From contig NZ_JBFUPK010000002.1 of the NCBI RefSeq assembly GCF_041355105.1, positions 124,001 through 188,000 of the forward strand: a stretch of DNA of 64,000 nt, written 5' to 3'. Below are positions 8,746 to 17,082 of the stretch, piece by piece; positions within the stretch are counted from its first letter, which is position 1; each line of letters begins with the position of its first letter. The stretch is from Terriglobus sp. RCC_193 (GTDB lineage Bacteria > Acidobacteriota > Terriglobia > Terriglobales > Acidobacteriaceae). Below the pieces are notes generated by a model that did not search any database, was not told the DNA's origin, and was given only the letters and a program-made list of their open reading frames with translations. Made by a program: the position numbers and the translations under genes.

Positions 8746-9123
8746 ATGTCAAACCAGGCCGCTTCTCATCAACCTTCTGTCACTATCCAACCTTCAGACT
8801 TTTCAGTAGCATCCAAAGCGCAGCACATCACTGAACTACGCTGGGAGCGCCGTTTTCGCATGGATCAGAGCAACGTAAACCCGCCTACTGCCCCCGCAAC
8901 CGAATCCGTGATTCCGGAAGACCTCGCGCTTGAGATCCGCAAGCTGGCGCACGACCTCAGCAATGCTCTTGAAATCATCGTGCAGACAGGCTATCTGCTC
9001 AGCACGGCGGGTTTGAAATCGCCAGCCAGCGATTGGTTGCACATGCTCGACAATGGCACCAGCAAGGCACTCGAAATCAACCTGGCACTGCGCAGCTACA
9101 TCAAGACGCACAGCCCGAAATAA
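8746..9123 (+). CDS. Small protein with a histidine-kinase-like dimerisation helix
   Basis: The 125-residue protein has a low-complexity first half and then IRKLAHDLSNALEIIVQTGYLL at about residues 69-90. This resembles the phosphoacceptor helix (H-box: Ala-His-Asp-Leu-x-Asn) of sensor kinases. No ATP-binding domain follows. It could be a phosphotransfer or dimerisation module, or a relic. I chose ATG 8746 because AAAGGA lies 8 nt upstream. It is convergent with a response-regulator gene at 9196-9810, so a functional link is possible but unproven. Confidence 0.65.
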   Translation: MSNQAASHQPSVTIQPSDFSVASKAQHITELRWERRFRMDQSNVNPPTAPATESVIPEDLALEIRKLAHDLSNALEIIVQTGYLLSTAGLKSPASDWLHMLDNGTSKALEINLALRSYIKTHSPK

Positions 9124-9142
9124 AGTAATACGGAAACAGAAA

Positions 9143-9170
9143 GGCGCTCCCACCGGAAGCGCCTTTTTCT
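9143..9170. terminator. Bidirectional terminator between convergent genes
   Basis: GGCGCTCC and GGAAGCGCC form a stem with a 4-nt loop (CACC) and one bulged A, followed by TTTTTCTT on the plus strand. The other side is A-rich (AGAAA), so it can also act on the minus strand. It lies between the stops of the kinase-like protein and the response regulator. Confidence 0.75.
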
Positions 9171-9195
9171 TGTGAGGGGATGATTTCCCCATCAT

Positions 9196-9810
9196 TTAAC
9201 GCGATTTCTTTGCAGTCTTCTTTGCGGTCGTTTTCTTCGCGGCAGCTTTCTTCACCGGCGTAGCCTTCTTCGCAATGACCTTCTTTGCAGGCGCAGCTTT
9301 CTTCGCCGGAACAATTTTCTTCACAGCCGGAGCAGTCTTCTTCGCCACAACAGTTTTCTTCGCAGGGGCAGACTTCTTCACCACCGCAGCCGACTTCTTC
9401 GCGGCGGACTTCACAGGCTTCTTCGCCGTGGCTTTTTCCTTCGCTGCGGTATGACGCGCGAACAGCGCCTCCAACTGCTGCAGCAGAATGCGCGTGTGCA
9501 TCGGCTTCACCAGCATCTTGTCCGCGCCCATGGACGAAAGCGCTTCATCATCGATGGGGAATGCGGTAAGCAAGGCAATCGCCGGCTTGTATGAGGCTTC
9601 CTTCGCCGCCGCAATCACTTCGGCACCGGCATGCTCGTCTTCCATGCGCATGTCCGTGATCACCATCTCGTATTCACGATGGCGGATACGGCTCTTGCCT
9701 TCGCGTGCGCTCGTGGCCGTATCCACGTCAAATCCGCTGATCTCAAGAACTGCCTTGAGAGTAAGCAGAACGGCAACTTCATCATCAACCAGCAGAATGC
9801 GACGTTTCAT
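9196..9810 (-). CDS. Response regulator receiver protein with a lysine/alanine-rich histone H1-like tail
   Basis: Residues 1-120 are a receiver domain: acidic pair DDE at 9-11, phosphoacceptor Asp53 in MVITDMRM, conserved Thr in LLTAFP and Lys in MLVKPM. Residues 122-204 are a disordered basic tail built of repeats such as AAKK, PAKK and VAKK, ending KKTAKKSR, like bacterial histone H1 homologues. No DNA-binding or enzymatic output domain is present. The tail probably binds nucleic acid without sequence specificity, which would couple phosphorylation to chromatin-like binding. That coupling is inference; the fusion itself is directly visible. Confidence 0.88.
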   Translation of the reverse strand: MKRRILLVDDEVAVLLTLKAVLEISGFDVDTATSAREGKSRIRHREYEMVITDMRMEDEHAGAEVIAAAKEASYKPAIALLTAFPIDDEALSSMGADKMLVKPMHTRILLQQLEALFARHTAAKEKATAKKPVKSAAKKSAAVVKKSAPAKKTVVAKKTAPAVKKIVPAKKAAPAKKVIAKKATPVKKAAAKKTTAKKTAKKSR

Positions 9811-10003
9811 GGAACGTGTCTATCTCCCGTGCAGCAGAACCTTGCCTGCCTCCGCACCACATGCAAGCATAACTCTTTCCCCCTGTCATGTACCGCCTCC
9901 TACTGCACTTTTCGTTTCCTGCGGCAAGCTTCCAGAACGTCCGCAAGGCGCAGACTCGGCAATTGATGACGCACACCAACCATTCGACCGTGGCACCACG
10001 TTG

Positions 10004-10009
10004 TATACT
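10004..10009 (+). promoter_or_regulatory. Possible -10 box of infC
   Basis: TATACT lies about 45 nt upstream of the proposed infC start in an otherwise gene-free stretch. A TTCGAC 15 nt further up is only a weak -35. The stretch 9811-10053 shows nothing else recognisable. Confidence 0.4.
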
Positions 10010-10041
10010 GGTTTGTGCAGAGGCACGTCTAAGTGCGCTGC

Positions 10042-10056
10042 GGAGGCCCGGCTATT
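10042..10056 (+). promoter_or_regulatory. Shine-Dalgarno and AUU start of infC
   Basis: GGAGG at 10042-10046 is followed after exactly 7 nt by ATT at 10054. The only other upstream start, GTG at 10033, lies before this SD and would place it inside the coding region. AUU starts on infC are established in E. coli and relatives, where IF-3 discriminates against its own start codon. Confidence 0.65.
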
Positions 10057-10650
10057 CCACCGTTTACTGACAAGCGTTCCGTCAAGAGTTTCATCCGTAC
10101 CAACGAAAAAATCCGCGCGCGCGAAATCCGCGTGATCGATGAAAATGGCGAGCAGCTTGGCATCATGGCCCCGTTCGACGCGTTGAAGATTGCGCGCGAG
10201 CGTTCGCTGGATCTCGTGGAGATCTCCCCGAACGCCGTCCCGCCCGTCTGCCGCATCCAGGATTACGGCAAGTACCTCTACGAGAAGGACAAGAGCGACC
10301 GCGCTGCACGCAAGAAGCAGAAGGTCATCGTCATCAAGGAAGTCAAGTTCTCCGTCACCGTGGACGAGCATGACTACCAGACCAAAAAGAACCAGGCCGT
10401 CCGCTTCCTGAACGAAGGCGACAAGGTGAAGGCCAGCCTGCGTTTCCGTGGTCGCCAGATGGCGCATCGTGACCTGGGCTACAAGATCATCAATCGCCTC
10501 ATTATGGATATTGGTCCTGCAGGCATTGTGGAATTCATGCCGCGCATGGAAGGCACCACGCTCCATGCCATCATCGCTCCCAGCAAGAAGCAGGAAGCAC
10601 CAGTGCCAAAGAAGACCGCTGCGGAAGAAGCCGTTCCGGCTGAAGCATAA
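10054..10650 (+). CDS. infC: Translation initiation factor IF-3
   Basis: IF-3 keeps ribosomal subunits apart and checks the start codon and initiator tRNA. The N-terminal domain has FIRTNEKIRAREIRVID and LDLVEISPNAVPPVCRIQDYGKY; the linker is KKQKVIVIKEVKF; the C-terminal domain has FLNEGDKVKASLRFRGRQMAH. A 20-residue Ala/Lys/Glu tail extends beyond the usual end. Read from the AUU at 10054 it is 198 residues. The gene is followed at once by a terminator, so it is not in the common infC-rpmI-rplT operon here. Confidence 0.93.
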   Translation: MPPFTDKRSVKSFIRTNEKIRAREIRVIDENGEQLGIMAPFDALKIARERSLDLVEISPNAVPPVCRIQDYGKYLYEKDKSDRAARKKQKVIVIKEVKFSVTVDEHDYQTKKNQAVRFLNEGDKVKASLRFRGRQMAHRDLGYKIINRLIMDIGPAGIVEFMPRMEGTTLHAIIAPSKKQEAPVPKKTAAEEAVPAEA

Positions 10651-10670
10651 GCGGATTCGCCAATGACGAA

Positions 10671-10702
10671 AGACACGGCCTGGGCCGTGTCTTTTACTTT
10701 TT
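10671..10702 (+). terminator. infC terminator
   Basis: AGACACGGC, loop CTGG, GCCGTGTCT gives a 9-bp GC-rich stem followed by TTTACTTTTT. It lies 20 nt after the infC stop. Confidence 0.85.
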
Positions 10703-10800
10703 AAGGGAACTCCGACGTTATGTCCGCGGGAACGCTGAACGCTCTGGGGCGAATGGCTGTTTCATGAATATCGAGACACCAAACAGGGTGTCTTGTATTC

Positions 10801-11721
10801 CTACCCGGCCATCTTCCCGAACCGCGAAACAATGCTCAGCCGTTCACTCGCAAGCGTCCGCCGCGCCTGCAGCCGGGCATGGGTCGCCCACGGCCCCACA
10901 GGATCAAGCCGCACATAACAGAGCCAGTGCCGCAACGCCTTGCGCTTCTCGCCCGTACGTTCATACGCCAGCGCCAGGTTGTAATGCGCATCGGCATACT
11001 GCGGCACCAATTGAATGGCTCGGTGATAGGCCGTAATCGCCTCCGGAAGCCGCCGCAACTCATCCAGCACATTGCCCAGGTCAAAGAACGCCAGCGCGTA
11101 GTCAGGATCAATCTCCGCGGCCGCGCGATACCGCTTCTCCGCCTCTTCAAATCTGCGGTCGTTATACAGAATGGTGCCCAGATTAATGGAAGCAGGCGCA
11201 TGCTTCGGCCAGATCGTCAGCACCTGTTCGTATAGCTCAGCCGCCTCGGCCAGTGTCTCGGTCTTCTCTTCCAACTGAACGGCGCGCTGAAACAGCTCCT
11301 GCGCCCGAGCCTGATCGCGAAGCTGCTGGTCGCGCGGCAACTCCCGCCGCACCACCGTCAACGCCCGCTTCGGCGCTTCAAAATCAAAGGCAAGCTGCTG
11401 TGTCAGTGGATCCAGCAATGCTCCGGCATGACGAAAGACCAGCTTCGCACCCTGCGATACGGGAGCAAAACTGTGCAGCGGATCGGCAAAACCCGCACGC
11501 TGCATCGCCTCCAGGGAAACGCGGATCGACTTCGCGGAATGCCGCTTGTGCTGCAGATCACGCAGACTGCGCATCCCAGCCAGATCTCGGATGGTGAAAT
11601 CGGACGTCTCGGCAATCAGCCCGGCGCGCTGCCACGAAGACACCTGGCGTTCGGGAACGCCCAGAATCCGTGCGGCCTGCGCTCGGCTGTAACGGGAAAC
11701 AGGCGCTGTCATTACGGGCAT
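10801..11721 (-). CDS. MerR-like HTH and tetratricopeptide repeat protein
   Basis: From ATG 11721 the product has about 306 residues. The first 75 form a MerR-like winged helix (YSRAQAARILGVPERQVSSWQRAGLI, then RDLAGMRSLRDLQHKRHSAKSIR). A linker of about 60 residues follows, and then at least four TPR units (LYEQVLTIWPKHAPASINLG, RYRAAAEIDPDYALAFFDLG, AYHRAIQLVPQYADAHYNLA). It looks like a cytoplasmic regulator whose DNA-binding head is tied to a protein-interaction tail. The ligand and target are unknown. An upstream ATG at 11751 is also possible. Confidence 0.8.
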   Translation of the reverse strand: MPVMTAPVSRYSRAQAARILGVPERQVSSWQRAGLIAETSDFTIRDLAGMRSLRDLQHKRHSAKSIRVSLEAMQRAGFADPLHSFAPVSQGAKLVFRHAGALLDPLTQQLAFDFEAPKRALTVVRRELPRDQQLRDQARAQELFQRAVQLEEKTETLAEAAELYEQVLTIWPKHAPASINLGTILYNDRRFEEAEKRYRAAAEIDPDYALAFFDLGNVLDELRRLPEAITAYHRAIQLVPQYADAHYNLALAYERTGEKRKALRHWLCYVRLDPVGPWATHARLQARRTLASERLSIVSRFGKMAG

Positions 11722-12005
11722 CGTCTGTGCTCCAGCGGCGGGCGGGTCCATGCGGCTTTTGCTCGCCTAATGCCGAGTATGATGCCGCCGACCACTACGC
11801 GCAAGATGCCTATAAGCACGAAATGAAGAATCTTGTGGGTAACCTGTACCACAACTGATTCTTTTTTCACGGTCCTCCAACATTCTGGCCTCAGGCGGGC
11901 CAACCGTCCCATTCCCCTCATCTGCCACTTCCCTGTCCGGGCAAATAAAAATCGCCCGGAAACTGGGCGATGGGAATTACAAAAATGGATGTTGGTGAAG
12001 CTACG

Positions 12006-12081
12006 TGGAGCCGACGAACGGACTTGAACCGTTGACCTGCTGATTACGAATCAGCTGCTCTACCAACTGAGCTACGTCGGC
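12006..12081 (-). tRNA. tRNA-Thr (anticodon CGT)
   Basis: The cloverleaf has acceptor GCCGACG/CGTCGGC, D loop AGTTGGTA, anticodon stem GCTGA/TCAGC with loop TTCGTAA (anticodon CGT, reading ACG) and T loop TTCAAGT. CCA is encoded. Confidence 0.96.
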
Positions 12082-12399
12082 GTTCCTTAGTGATTCTATC
12101 GTGGGTTGCCGTGTGTGCCAAATCGCGCTTGAAGCAGCCTTTCTATGACCCGGAATCGGACATGAAAAAGCCGCCTGCGGAGCGGGCGGCTTTTTCTCAG
12201 GGAGAATAGTCCGGACGGAGGCAAAGCCATCTGAACTTTCTGGCGAAAGTCTATGGCTCCACTTCAGGCGGTGTCAAGGAGAATCGCATCTAATTGAATA
12301 AAATGGAGTTAGTCAATAGATTCTATTACATGGTTCGCGAATAAATTCGCCTTTTGTTCTCTTTTATTCACGCGCGTGAAAGCGTATGAGAGGCGCACA
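12082..12399. other. Intergenic stretch between tRNA-Thr and a secreted-protein gene
   Basis: It holds the terminator at 12165-12195, an AT-rich section at 12290-12365 and a 14-bp perfect palindrome, TTCACGCGCGTGAA, at 12367-12380. I see no coding potential. Confidence 0.6.
12165..12195. terminator. Bidirectional terminator
   Basis: AAAAAGCCGCC and GGCGGCTTTTT flank a 9-nt loop and give U-runs on both strands. It probably serves the minus-strand gene ending at 12400. Confidence 0.8.
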
Positions 12400-13539
12400 T
12401 CACGACTGGATTTTGTGTTCCGGTTTACCGCGCAAACCCAGGCTGATGACTTCCATATCGGCCAGCGACGAAGCCGATTTACCACGTGACACCCGGAAGG
12501 CAGCGCGACCACCACCGAACACAATACCCAACGCAAGCGCAGCACCACACATGACGAACACGAAGATCATGATCTGCACCATGACGCTGGCTGCGGCAGA
12601 TACCTTGAACTGCTCCATGTAGCCTTCCGGCTTGTCCCATGCAATCTGCGCCTGATACTTCACGCCGCCCACCAGCTTCGCGGCTTCCTTTGCCGTGAAG
12701 CCACTGGAGGCAATCGCCACAATCGGGCCCGAGCGTGCGACCTGCGGTTCACCTGTCAGAAACGACGCGGGCATCTGCTTGTCTGCAATCGCCTTCTGGA
12801 TCGCGCGCATCCGATCACCCGCGATCGTCGGCGTGGGATAGAAGATCAGCGTCAGCAATCCCGTACCGCTCTTTGACGAACGATAGTGCGCAGTAAGAAT
12901 CTCCGGCGACTTGCTGAAGTCCAGCACAGCGGCGGGAATCGCACCACCACCAGCGACATACGTGTTCTGGCCAACGGCATAACGCAGACTGGTCTTTTCC
13001 AGACCATCCGTTGGCAACTTACCCGGCAGTAACGGATGCGCAGCTTTCGCACCGCTCGGCTTCGGAAGCGTGCCCACCAGTTCCGTAAACGAGCCTGCAG
13101 CAATACCTTTCAGCCCAGCCGGAGCAACGATCACCACTGTATCGCCCTGCCAGAACAGCAACCGTCCTGAGGACACGGCGCAATCCACACCCAGGCTGTT
13201 GCCCGTTGCGCACGGACGCATCTCTATCGTGCGCAAATAGGTAAACGCGCTGTAAGCGCCTGTAGCATCGGCAAGTTCCACAGCAGAGATCGCGGCCTTG
13301 TTTCCCTCTGCCTCATAGATCTTCGCGTCCGACCGTTTGACGATCAGTTCCTTCGCCACATCGTCCGGCAGATGAATGTCATTGACCGTAGCGGGTGCAG
13401 ACGCCTGCCACGGGCCAAAGCGGTCGGCCAGCAGCGGCGCGGGTGGAACGGAAACAGGAGTGGAAGCCGCTGGCGTCTGCGCTATGGCAGAGGAAACCAG
13501 CAAGGCGGAAACAAGCGCGAAATGGGCTAAACGCATCAC
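12400..13539 (-). CDS. Exported protein with a C-terminal membrane anchor (DUF6599-like)
   Basis: The 379-residue product has a signal peptide (MMRLAHFALVSALLVSSAIAQ), a Pro/Ala-rich spacer, a mixed alpha/beta body of about 270 residues and a single transmembrane helix near residues 322-347 (VMVQIMIFVFVMCGAALALGIVFG) before a short basic cytoplasmic tail. Similar proteins are widespread in Acidobacteriota and uncharacterised; I recognise the type but not a function. It is monocistronic, with its terminator at 12165-12195. Confidence 0.75.
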   Translation of the reverse strand: MMRLAHFALVSALLVSSAIAQTPAASTPVSVPPAPLLADRFGPWQASAPATVNDIHLPDDVAKELIVKRSDAKIYEAEGNKAAISAVELADATGAYSAFTYLRTIEMRPCATGNSLGVDCAVSSGRLLFWQGDTVVIVAPAGLKGIAAGSFTELVGTLPKPSGAKAAHPLLPGKLPTDGLEKTSLRYAVGQNTYVAGGGAIPAAVLDFSKSPEILTAHYRSSKSGTGLLTLIFYPTPTIAGDRMRAIQKAIADKQMPASFLTGEPQVARSGPIVAIASSGFTAKEAAKLVGGVKYQAQIAWDKPEGYMEQFKVSAAASVMVQIMIFVFVMCGAALALGIVFGGGRAAFRVSRGKSASSLADMEVISLGLRGKPEHKIQS

Positions 13540-13609
13540 TCAAAAGTGAGACTACCACCATTGCCCAAAGGAAAGCGGAGACGAGCAGCCAGCCTGTTCC
13601 CAGTAGAAG

Positions 13610-15925
13610 CTACTGCCCGCGAGGATCCGGCGAGGACGTCTTCGCAACCCGCGTCGTCACCGAACCGCTGCTCAAACCGCTGGTGTAGCGCGCCACACCT
13701 TTATAGATGGACTCCGCAATGCGTTGGCGATACTCCGGCGTCCGCAGTTGCGCGGCATCCCGAGGGTTCGTCACAAAGCTGATCTCCGTCAGGATCGACG
13801 GCATATTCGCGCCAATCAGCACCACAAACGGAGCCTTCTTCACGCCACGATCCTTCAAACCCTCATTGCCGCGATGCAGCCCTTCGAACAGCGATTTATC
13901 GATATCCGCCGCAAACTCACGCGACTCATCCAGCTTGTCTTTCAGCGTGATTTTCTTCACCAGGTCCGCAAGCTGATGTACTGATTGGTCGCTGACCGCG
14001 TTTTCACGGGCCGCAACGTCCAACGCATCCGGCTGCGAGGTGAAGTTCAGGTAATACGTCTCCACGCCACGGGCGGTCTCATCCTGCGAGCTATTCGCAT
14101 GAATGCTCAGAAAGAGATCCGCCTCAGCCTTGTTCGCAATGGCGGTGCGCGTTTCCAGCGGGATGAATGTGTCATCGCTGCGCGTATAGATGACCTGCGC
14201 ACCCAACTTATCCTGCAGCAGTTTACCCAGCTTCAGCGCCACATCCAGAACAACGTCCTTCTCCATGATGCCGCCCACGCCCAGCGTTCCGCTGTCGTGC
14301 CCACCATGCCCCGCATCAATCACGATGCGATTGATCTTCAACCCCAGCGCGCGCTGCAACGTCCGTGCGCCATCGGCAGTGGGCGCAGCCGCCTGTCCAG
14401 GCTCCGCAGCATCGACCGCCTTTTCATTCCGCTTGCCATTCTTGCGCATTGGCACAGGAATGTCGCCGGTACGCGCATCCGCCACCACAGCAATCGGCTT
14501 GCTCGTGGGCTGCGACGTCGCCTTCTGTGTATCAGGAGCCTTGCTCAAACCCGCCAGATCGCGACCGCTGCTGCGCGTGGCGACTGTGCTTGGAACCGCT
14601 GCAGTGTCTGCAGGCACGGGAGCCGGCGGCAGAGAAATGCCGGACGACATACCCGTCGGGCGATTCGCGTTATTCGCCGCACTTTGTGTCACCGTAGGCG
14701 CATGCAGCAGATCATCCCCACGTAGCTTGTCGCTCGGCAAAGTCGACGTAGCGGGAGGTGGAACAGCAGCAGCCGAACTCTTCGCACCGCCATGAATATC
14801 AATGATGAGTCGATACGGATTCGGCAGCAGAAACGCCGAATACTCCGTGACATCGTTCACATCCAGCACCACGCGGACCACGTCGTTCGCATACTGCGCC
14901 GCACGAATCTTCTTCAGAAATCCATCGTCGGTCACACTGAACGCCTTGCCGCTCAACTCCTGCGCCAACCGTGTTCCATGCAGATCGAAATAGATGCGAT
15001 CCGGATTCGGCACACGCGCCGCTTCATACTGCACCTCGTCGCCCAGATCGATGGCCACGCGCGTATACGTGGGCGTGGACCAGTGCCGAATCGCCGATAC
15101 CGTCGCCAATCCATTACGCGTATGCGTGGGAACATTCGCTGCAGCATCTTCCACTTCCGGCATACGCGCGGTCGGCTTCAATGCAGGCAACGTCGACGAT
15201 TGCGTAGCCGCCGCATTCGCAGCGTCACGAATCTCATGCGGAACCGCCGTCGCAGAAACACCACTCGAAGCAGCACCACGCTGCGACCCGGCAGGCGCAG
15301 CCGCAACCTGTCTCGAACCGGAATCCGAAGCAACAGCCGACGGCAGCACACCTGCCTTCAGGCTCTTCAATGCAGCCTGCGCTTCATCCATGTGTGACGA
15401 CTGCGGATACTCCTCCACAAAGGCCGAGTACTTCATCCGCGCCAGCTTCACATCATGCATATCGTTTGCGGCAACGTGCGCCTCTTCCAATAGTGCAAGG
15501 ATGCGGAAGCTCGAGCGAGGATACTGCGTCCGCAGGAACTCAAATTGCCCAATGGCTGCGGTGAGCATCTTCGGCTCGCGCATCGTCGTGCCCTGATCGG
15601 CGAGCAGCAGGCCTACGTTATAGATGGACTCCGGCGCATGCACGTCCGCGGGATTGCCGTGATAGATGAGACGGTAGGCATCCATCACCGTCGTGTAGTC
15701 GTCGCGGGTGCGCTGCTCCGGCGGAATCGCCATCAACTGTTCGCGTGCTGCCTCGGCAATCTGCCACGGCGTCTGCTCTACAGCCTTCTTCCGTGACTTC
15801 TGCGTTGCAGCGGATGAGCTCGCAGACGTATGCGGTCTTTGCGCGACCGCGCCCAGGGCCAACGGCATCAGCAGGACTGCAGCGACAACGCAACGTGCGC
15901 CTCGAGATGGAGCGAAAGAAGCCAA
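13610..15925 (-). CDS. N-acetylmuramoyl-L-alanine amidase with N-terminal helical repeats and AMIN domain
   Basis: It cleaves the amide bond between peptide and glycan in peptidoglycan, typically during daughter-cell separation. The 771 residues carry a signal peptide, a TPR-like helical section (about 50-200), an AMIN domain (about 280-385: TRVAIDLGDEVQYEAARV and IYFDLHGTRL) that targets division sites, a Ser/Pro/Ala linker of about 130 residues, and an Amidase_3 catalytic domain from about 530 with zinc ligands in VIDAGHGGHDSG, SIHANSS and LTEISFVTN. The helical N-terminal part is not usual for enteric AmiC. Confidence 0.92.
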   Translation of the reverse strand: MASFAPSRGARCVVAAVLLMPLALGAVAQRPHTSASSSAATQKSRKKAVEQTPWQIAEAAREQLMAIPPEQRTRDDYTTVMDAYRLIYHGNPADVHAPESIYNVGLLLADQGTTMREPKMLTAAIGQFEFLRTQYPRSSFRILALLEEAHVAANDMHDVKLARMKYSAFVEEYPQSSHMDEAQAALKSLKAGVLPSAVASDSGSRQVAAAPAGSQRGAASSGVSATAVPHEIRDAANAAATQSSTLPALKPTARMPEVEDAAANVPTHTRNGLATVSAIRHWSTPTYTRVAIDLGDEVQYEAARVPNPDRIYFDLHGTRLAQELSGKAFSVTDDGFLKKIRAAQYANDVVRVVLDVNDVTEYSAFLLPNPYRLIIDIHGGAKSSAAAVPPPATSTLPSDKLRGDDLLHAPTVTQSAANNANRPTGMSSGISLPPAPVPADTAAVPSTVATRSSGRDLAGLSKAPDTQKATSQPTSKPIAVVADARTGDIPVPMRKNGKRNEKAVDAAEPGQAAAPTADGARTLQRALGLKINRIVIDAGHGGHDSGTLGVGGIMEKDVVLDVALKLGKLLQDKLGAQVIYTRSDDTFIPLETRTAIANKAEADLFLSIHANSSQDETARGVETYYLNFTSQPDALDVAARENAVSDQSVHQLADLVKKITLKDKLDESREFAADIDKSLFEGLHRGNEGLKDRGVKKAPFVVLIGANMPSILTEISFVTNPRDAAQLRTPEYRQRIAESIYKGVARYTSGLSSGSVTTRVAKTSSPDPRGQ

Positions 15926-16105
15926 ACCGGCTCCAGTGTATCGAGGTCCTAACCTCTTCTCCGCGCCGAAAACCCGAAGGGTAGCTTCGCTGATTACCCT
16001 GAATAGCCATGCCGCTTCCTAACGGGAAGGCAAATTTCTCTGGCCAAAGATGTTGTAGTTGGCATACAACGGAGACGTTGACAGGCTGCGGCCGGGAGGC
16101 ATGAG

Positions 16106-16390
16106 ATGCCCGACACGAATATTCCTACTCCGCAAACACATGATCCGCAGGTGCATCCGCACCATCACCATTCACTGCACGAAGTGGTGGACGAGCTGAA
16201 GCATCGGATGCACGATGCCGGACATAAACTCAGCGATGTAAGCCACAAGATGGGCGATGCCGTTCTGCAAAAGCATGTTTCGCTCTGCAGCGTCTGCCAC
16301 GTGGAACTGGCACCGGAAGATATGGCTCAGGGCTATTGCTCCGACAAGAATGCCTGCAGTTGCCGCGCCTTCTCCGCACGTTGTTTTTAG
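16106..16390 (+). CDS. Small His- and Cys-rich protein, possible metal binder
   Basis: The 94-residue product has a His cluster (HPHHHHSLHE) at about 17-26, an amphipathic helix and a Cys-rich end with CSVCH near residue 60 and further Cys residues in YCSDKNACSC. The CxxC...C...CxC layout suggests a zinc or other metal site. The start has a strong SD (GGGAGG, 6-8 nt upstream). I do not recognise a named family. Confidence 0.65.
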   Translation: MPDTNIPTPQTHDPQVHPHHHHSLHEVVDELKHRMHDAGHKLSDVSHKMGDAVLQKHVSLCSVCHVELAPEDMAQGYCSDKNACSCRAFSARCF

Positions 16391-16437
16391 GTCGGAGAAA
16401 ACGGATTTTCGCGACTTCGTGATCGGTGTTGCAGGGA

Positions 16438-16701
16438 TACCCCCCTCCCCCCCTTGTTTTCCTAAATTCGTCTTTCTATTGGGTTTAGACGGTTTAGCGA
16501 CTGTAAAATCGTCTGCCCATTGGGGTTAGGGGCAAAATCGTCTTTCTAAAAGAGTTAGGGCCGCATCCTCTGCGGCCCTACTTACTGCTCTATTTCTATT
16601 TTAAAGGTTTGGAGGAAATACCATGCCAACTCTATTTGTTTTGCTTTGTTCGGGTTAGGTGGGTTACGGGCTTGACAGGTTTCGGCCCGGTCGCCGAATG
16701 C
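16438..16701 (+). repeat. Dispersed structured element, copy 1
   Basis: The order is a C-rich tract (16441-16453); three copies of a motif of the form AAAATCGTCTTTCTATTGGG plus GTTA, starting at 16464, 16505 and 16534 (spacing 41 and 29); a mini-ORF beginning ATGCCAAC at 16623 behind GGAGGAAATACC; TTGACAG at 16672; and a terminal hairpin TTCGGC/GCCGAA at about 16681-16698. It lies between convergent genes. An extra stem, GGGCCGCA/TGCGGCCC, occurs at 16558-16578. The other copies are at 33956 and 36135. Confidence 0.7.
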
Positions 16702-16702
16702 T

Positions 16703-17035
16703 TTAGTTTTCTTCCACTACTGCCGCCGTAGGAGCGTTGGTCTTCACAGACTCAATGCCGTGATCACGCGCCGTAGTGGAACTGTAACTCTCGCTGGTGC
16801 CGATCACCTGGCTATTTCCAGCCAGCAGATTGAACCGAGGTTGGCCGGCCTTGTCCGTCAGTCGGTCAAAACGCTCATCCTTCTGCGCGTTTTCCTTGAC
16901 AGATTCAATACCGTGCAAAGCACTCTCTTTTGCCGTGTAGTTCTGGCTTGTGAGAATGATTTCGCCGTTACCAGCCTTCAGGTTGAAGCGGTAGCCGCCG
17001 GACGATGTGGGTTTCAGTACAAACTTGCCTGCCAT
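16703..17035 (-). CDS. YegP family protein (two DUF1508 repeats)
   Basis: This 110-residue protein has two tandem copies of a 50-residue beta-rich unit (FVLKPTSSGGYRFNLKAGNGEIILTS... and PRFNLLAGNSQVIGTSESYSS...), each ending GIESVK. Proteins of this kind are small and cytosolic with no settled function. GGAGG lies 4 nt upstream of the ATG. Confidence 0.88.
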   Translation of the reverse strand: MAGKFVLKPTSSGGYRFNLKAGNGEIILTSQNYTAKESALHGIESVKENAQKDERFDRLTDKAGQPRFNLLAGNSQVIGTSESYSSTTARDHGIESVKTNAPTAAVVEEN

Positions 17036-17082
17036 AAAACCTCCGCCGATACGATACCGCTACTCCGTTACAAAGGGAACAC

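Noticed and set aside
10033-10056. GTG at 10033 as the infC start
   Set aside because: It has no SD and would place a perfect GGAGG inside the coding sequence; ATT 10054 fits better.
10774-10793. AGACACC/GGTGTCT hairpin as terminator of the HTH-TPR gene
   Set aside because: Short stem with no T-run on the minus strand; left unassigned.
16464-16560. CRISPR array at the repeated AAAATCGTC motifs
   Set aside because: Only three imperfect copies with unequal spacing, no palindromic repeat and no cas genes.
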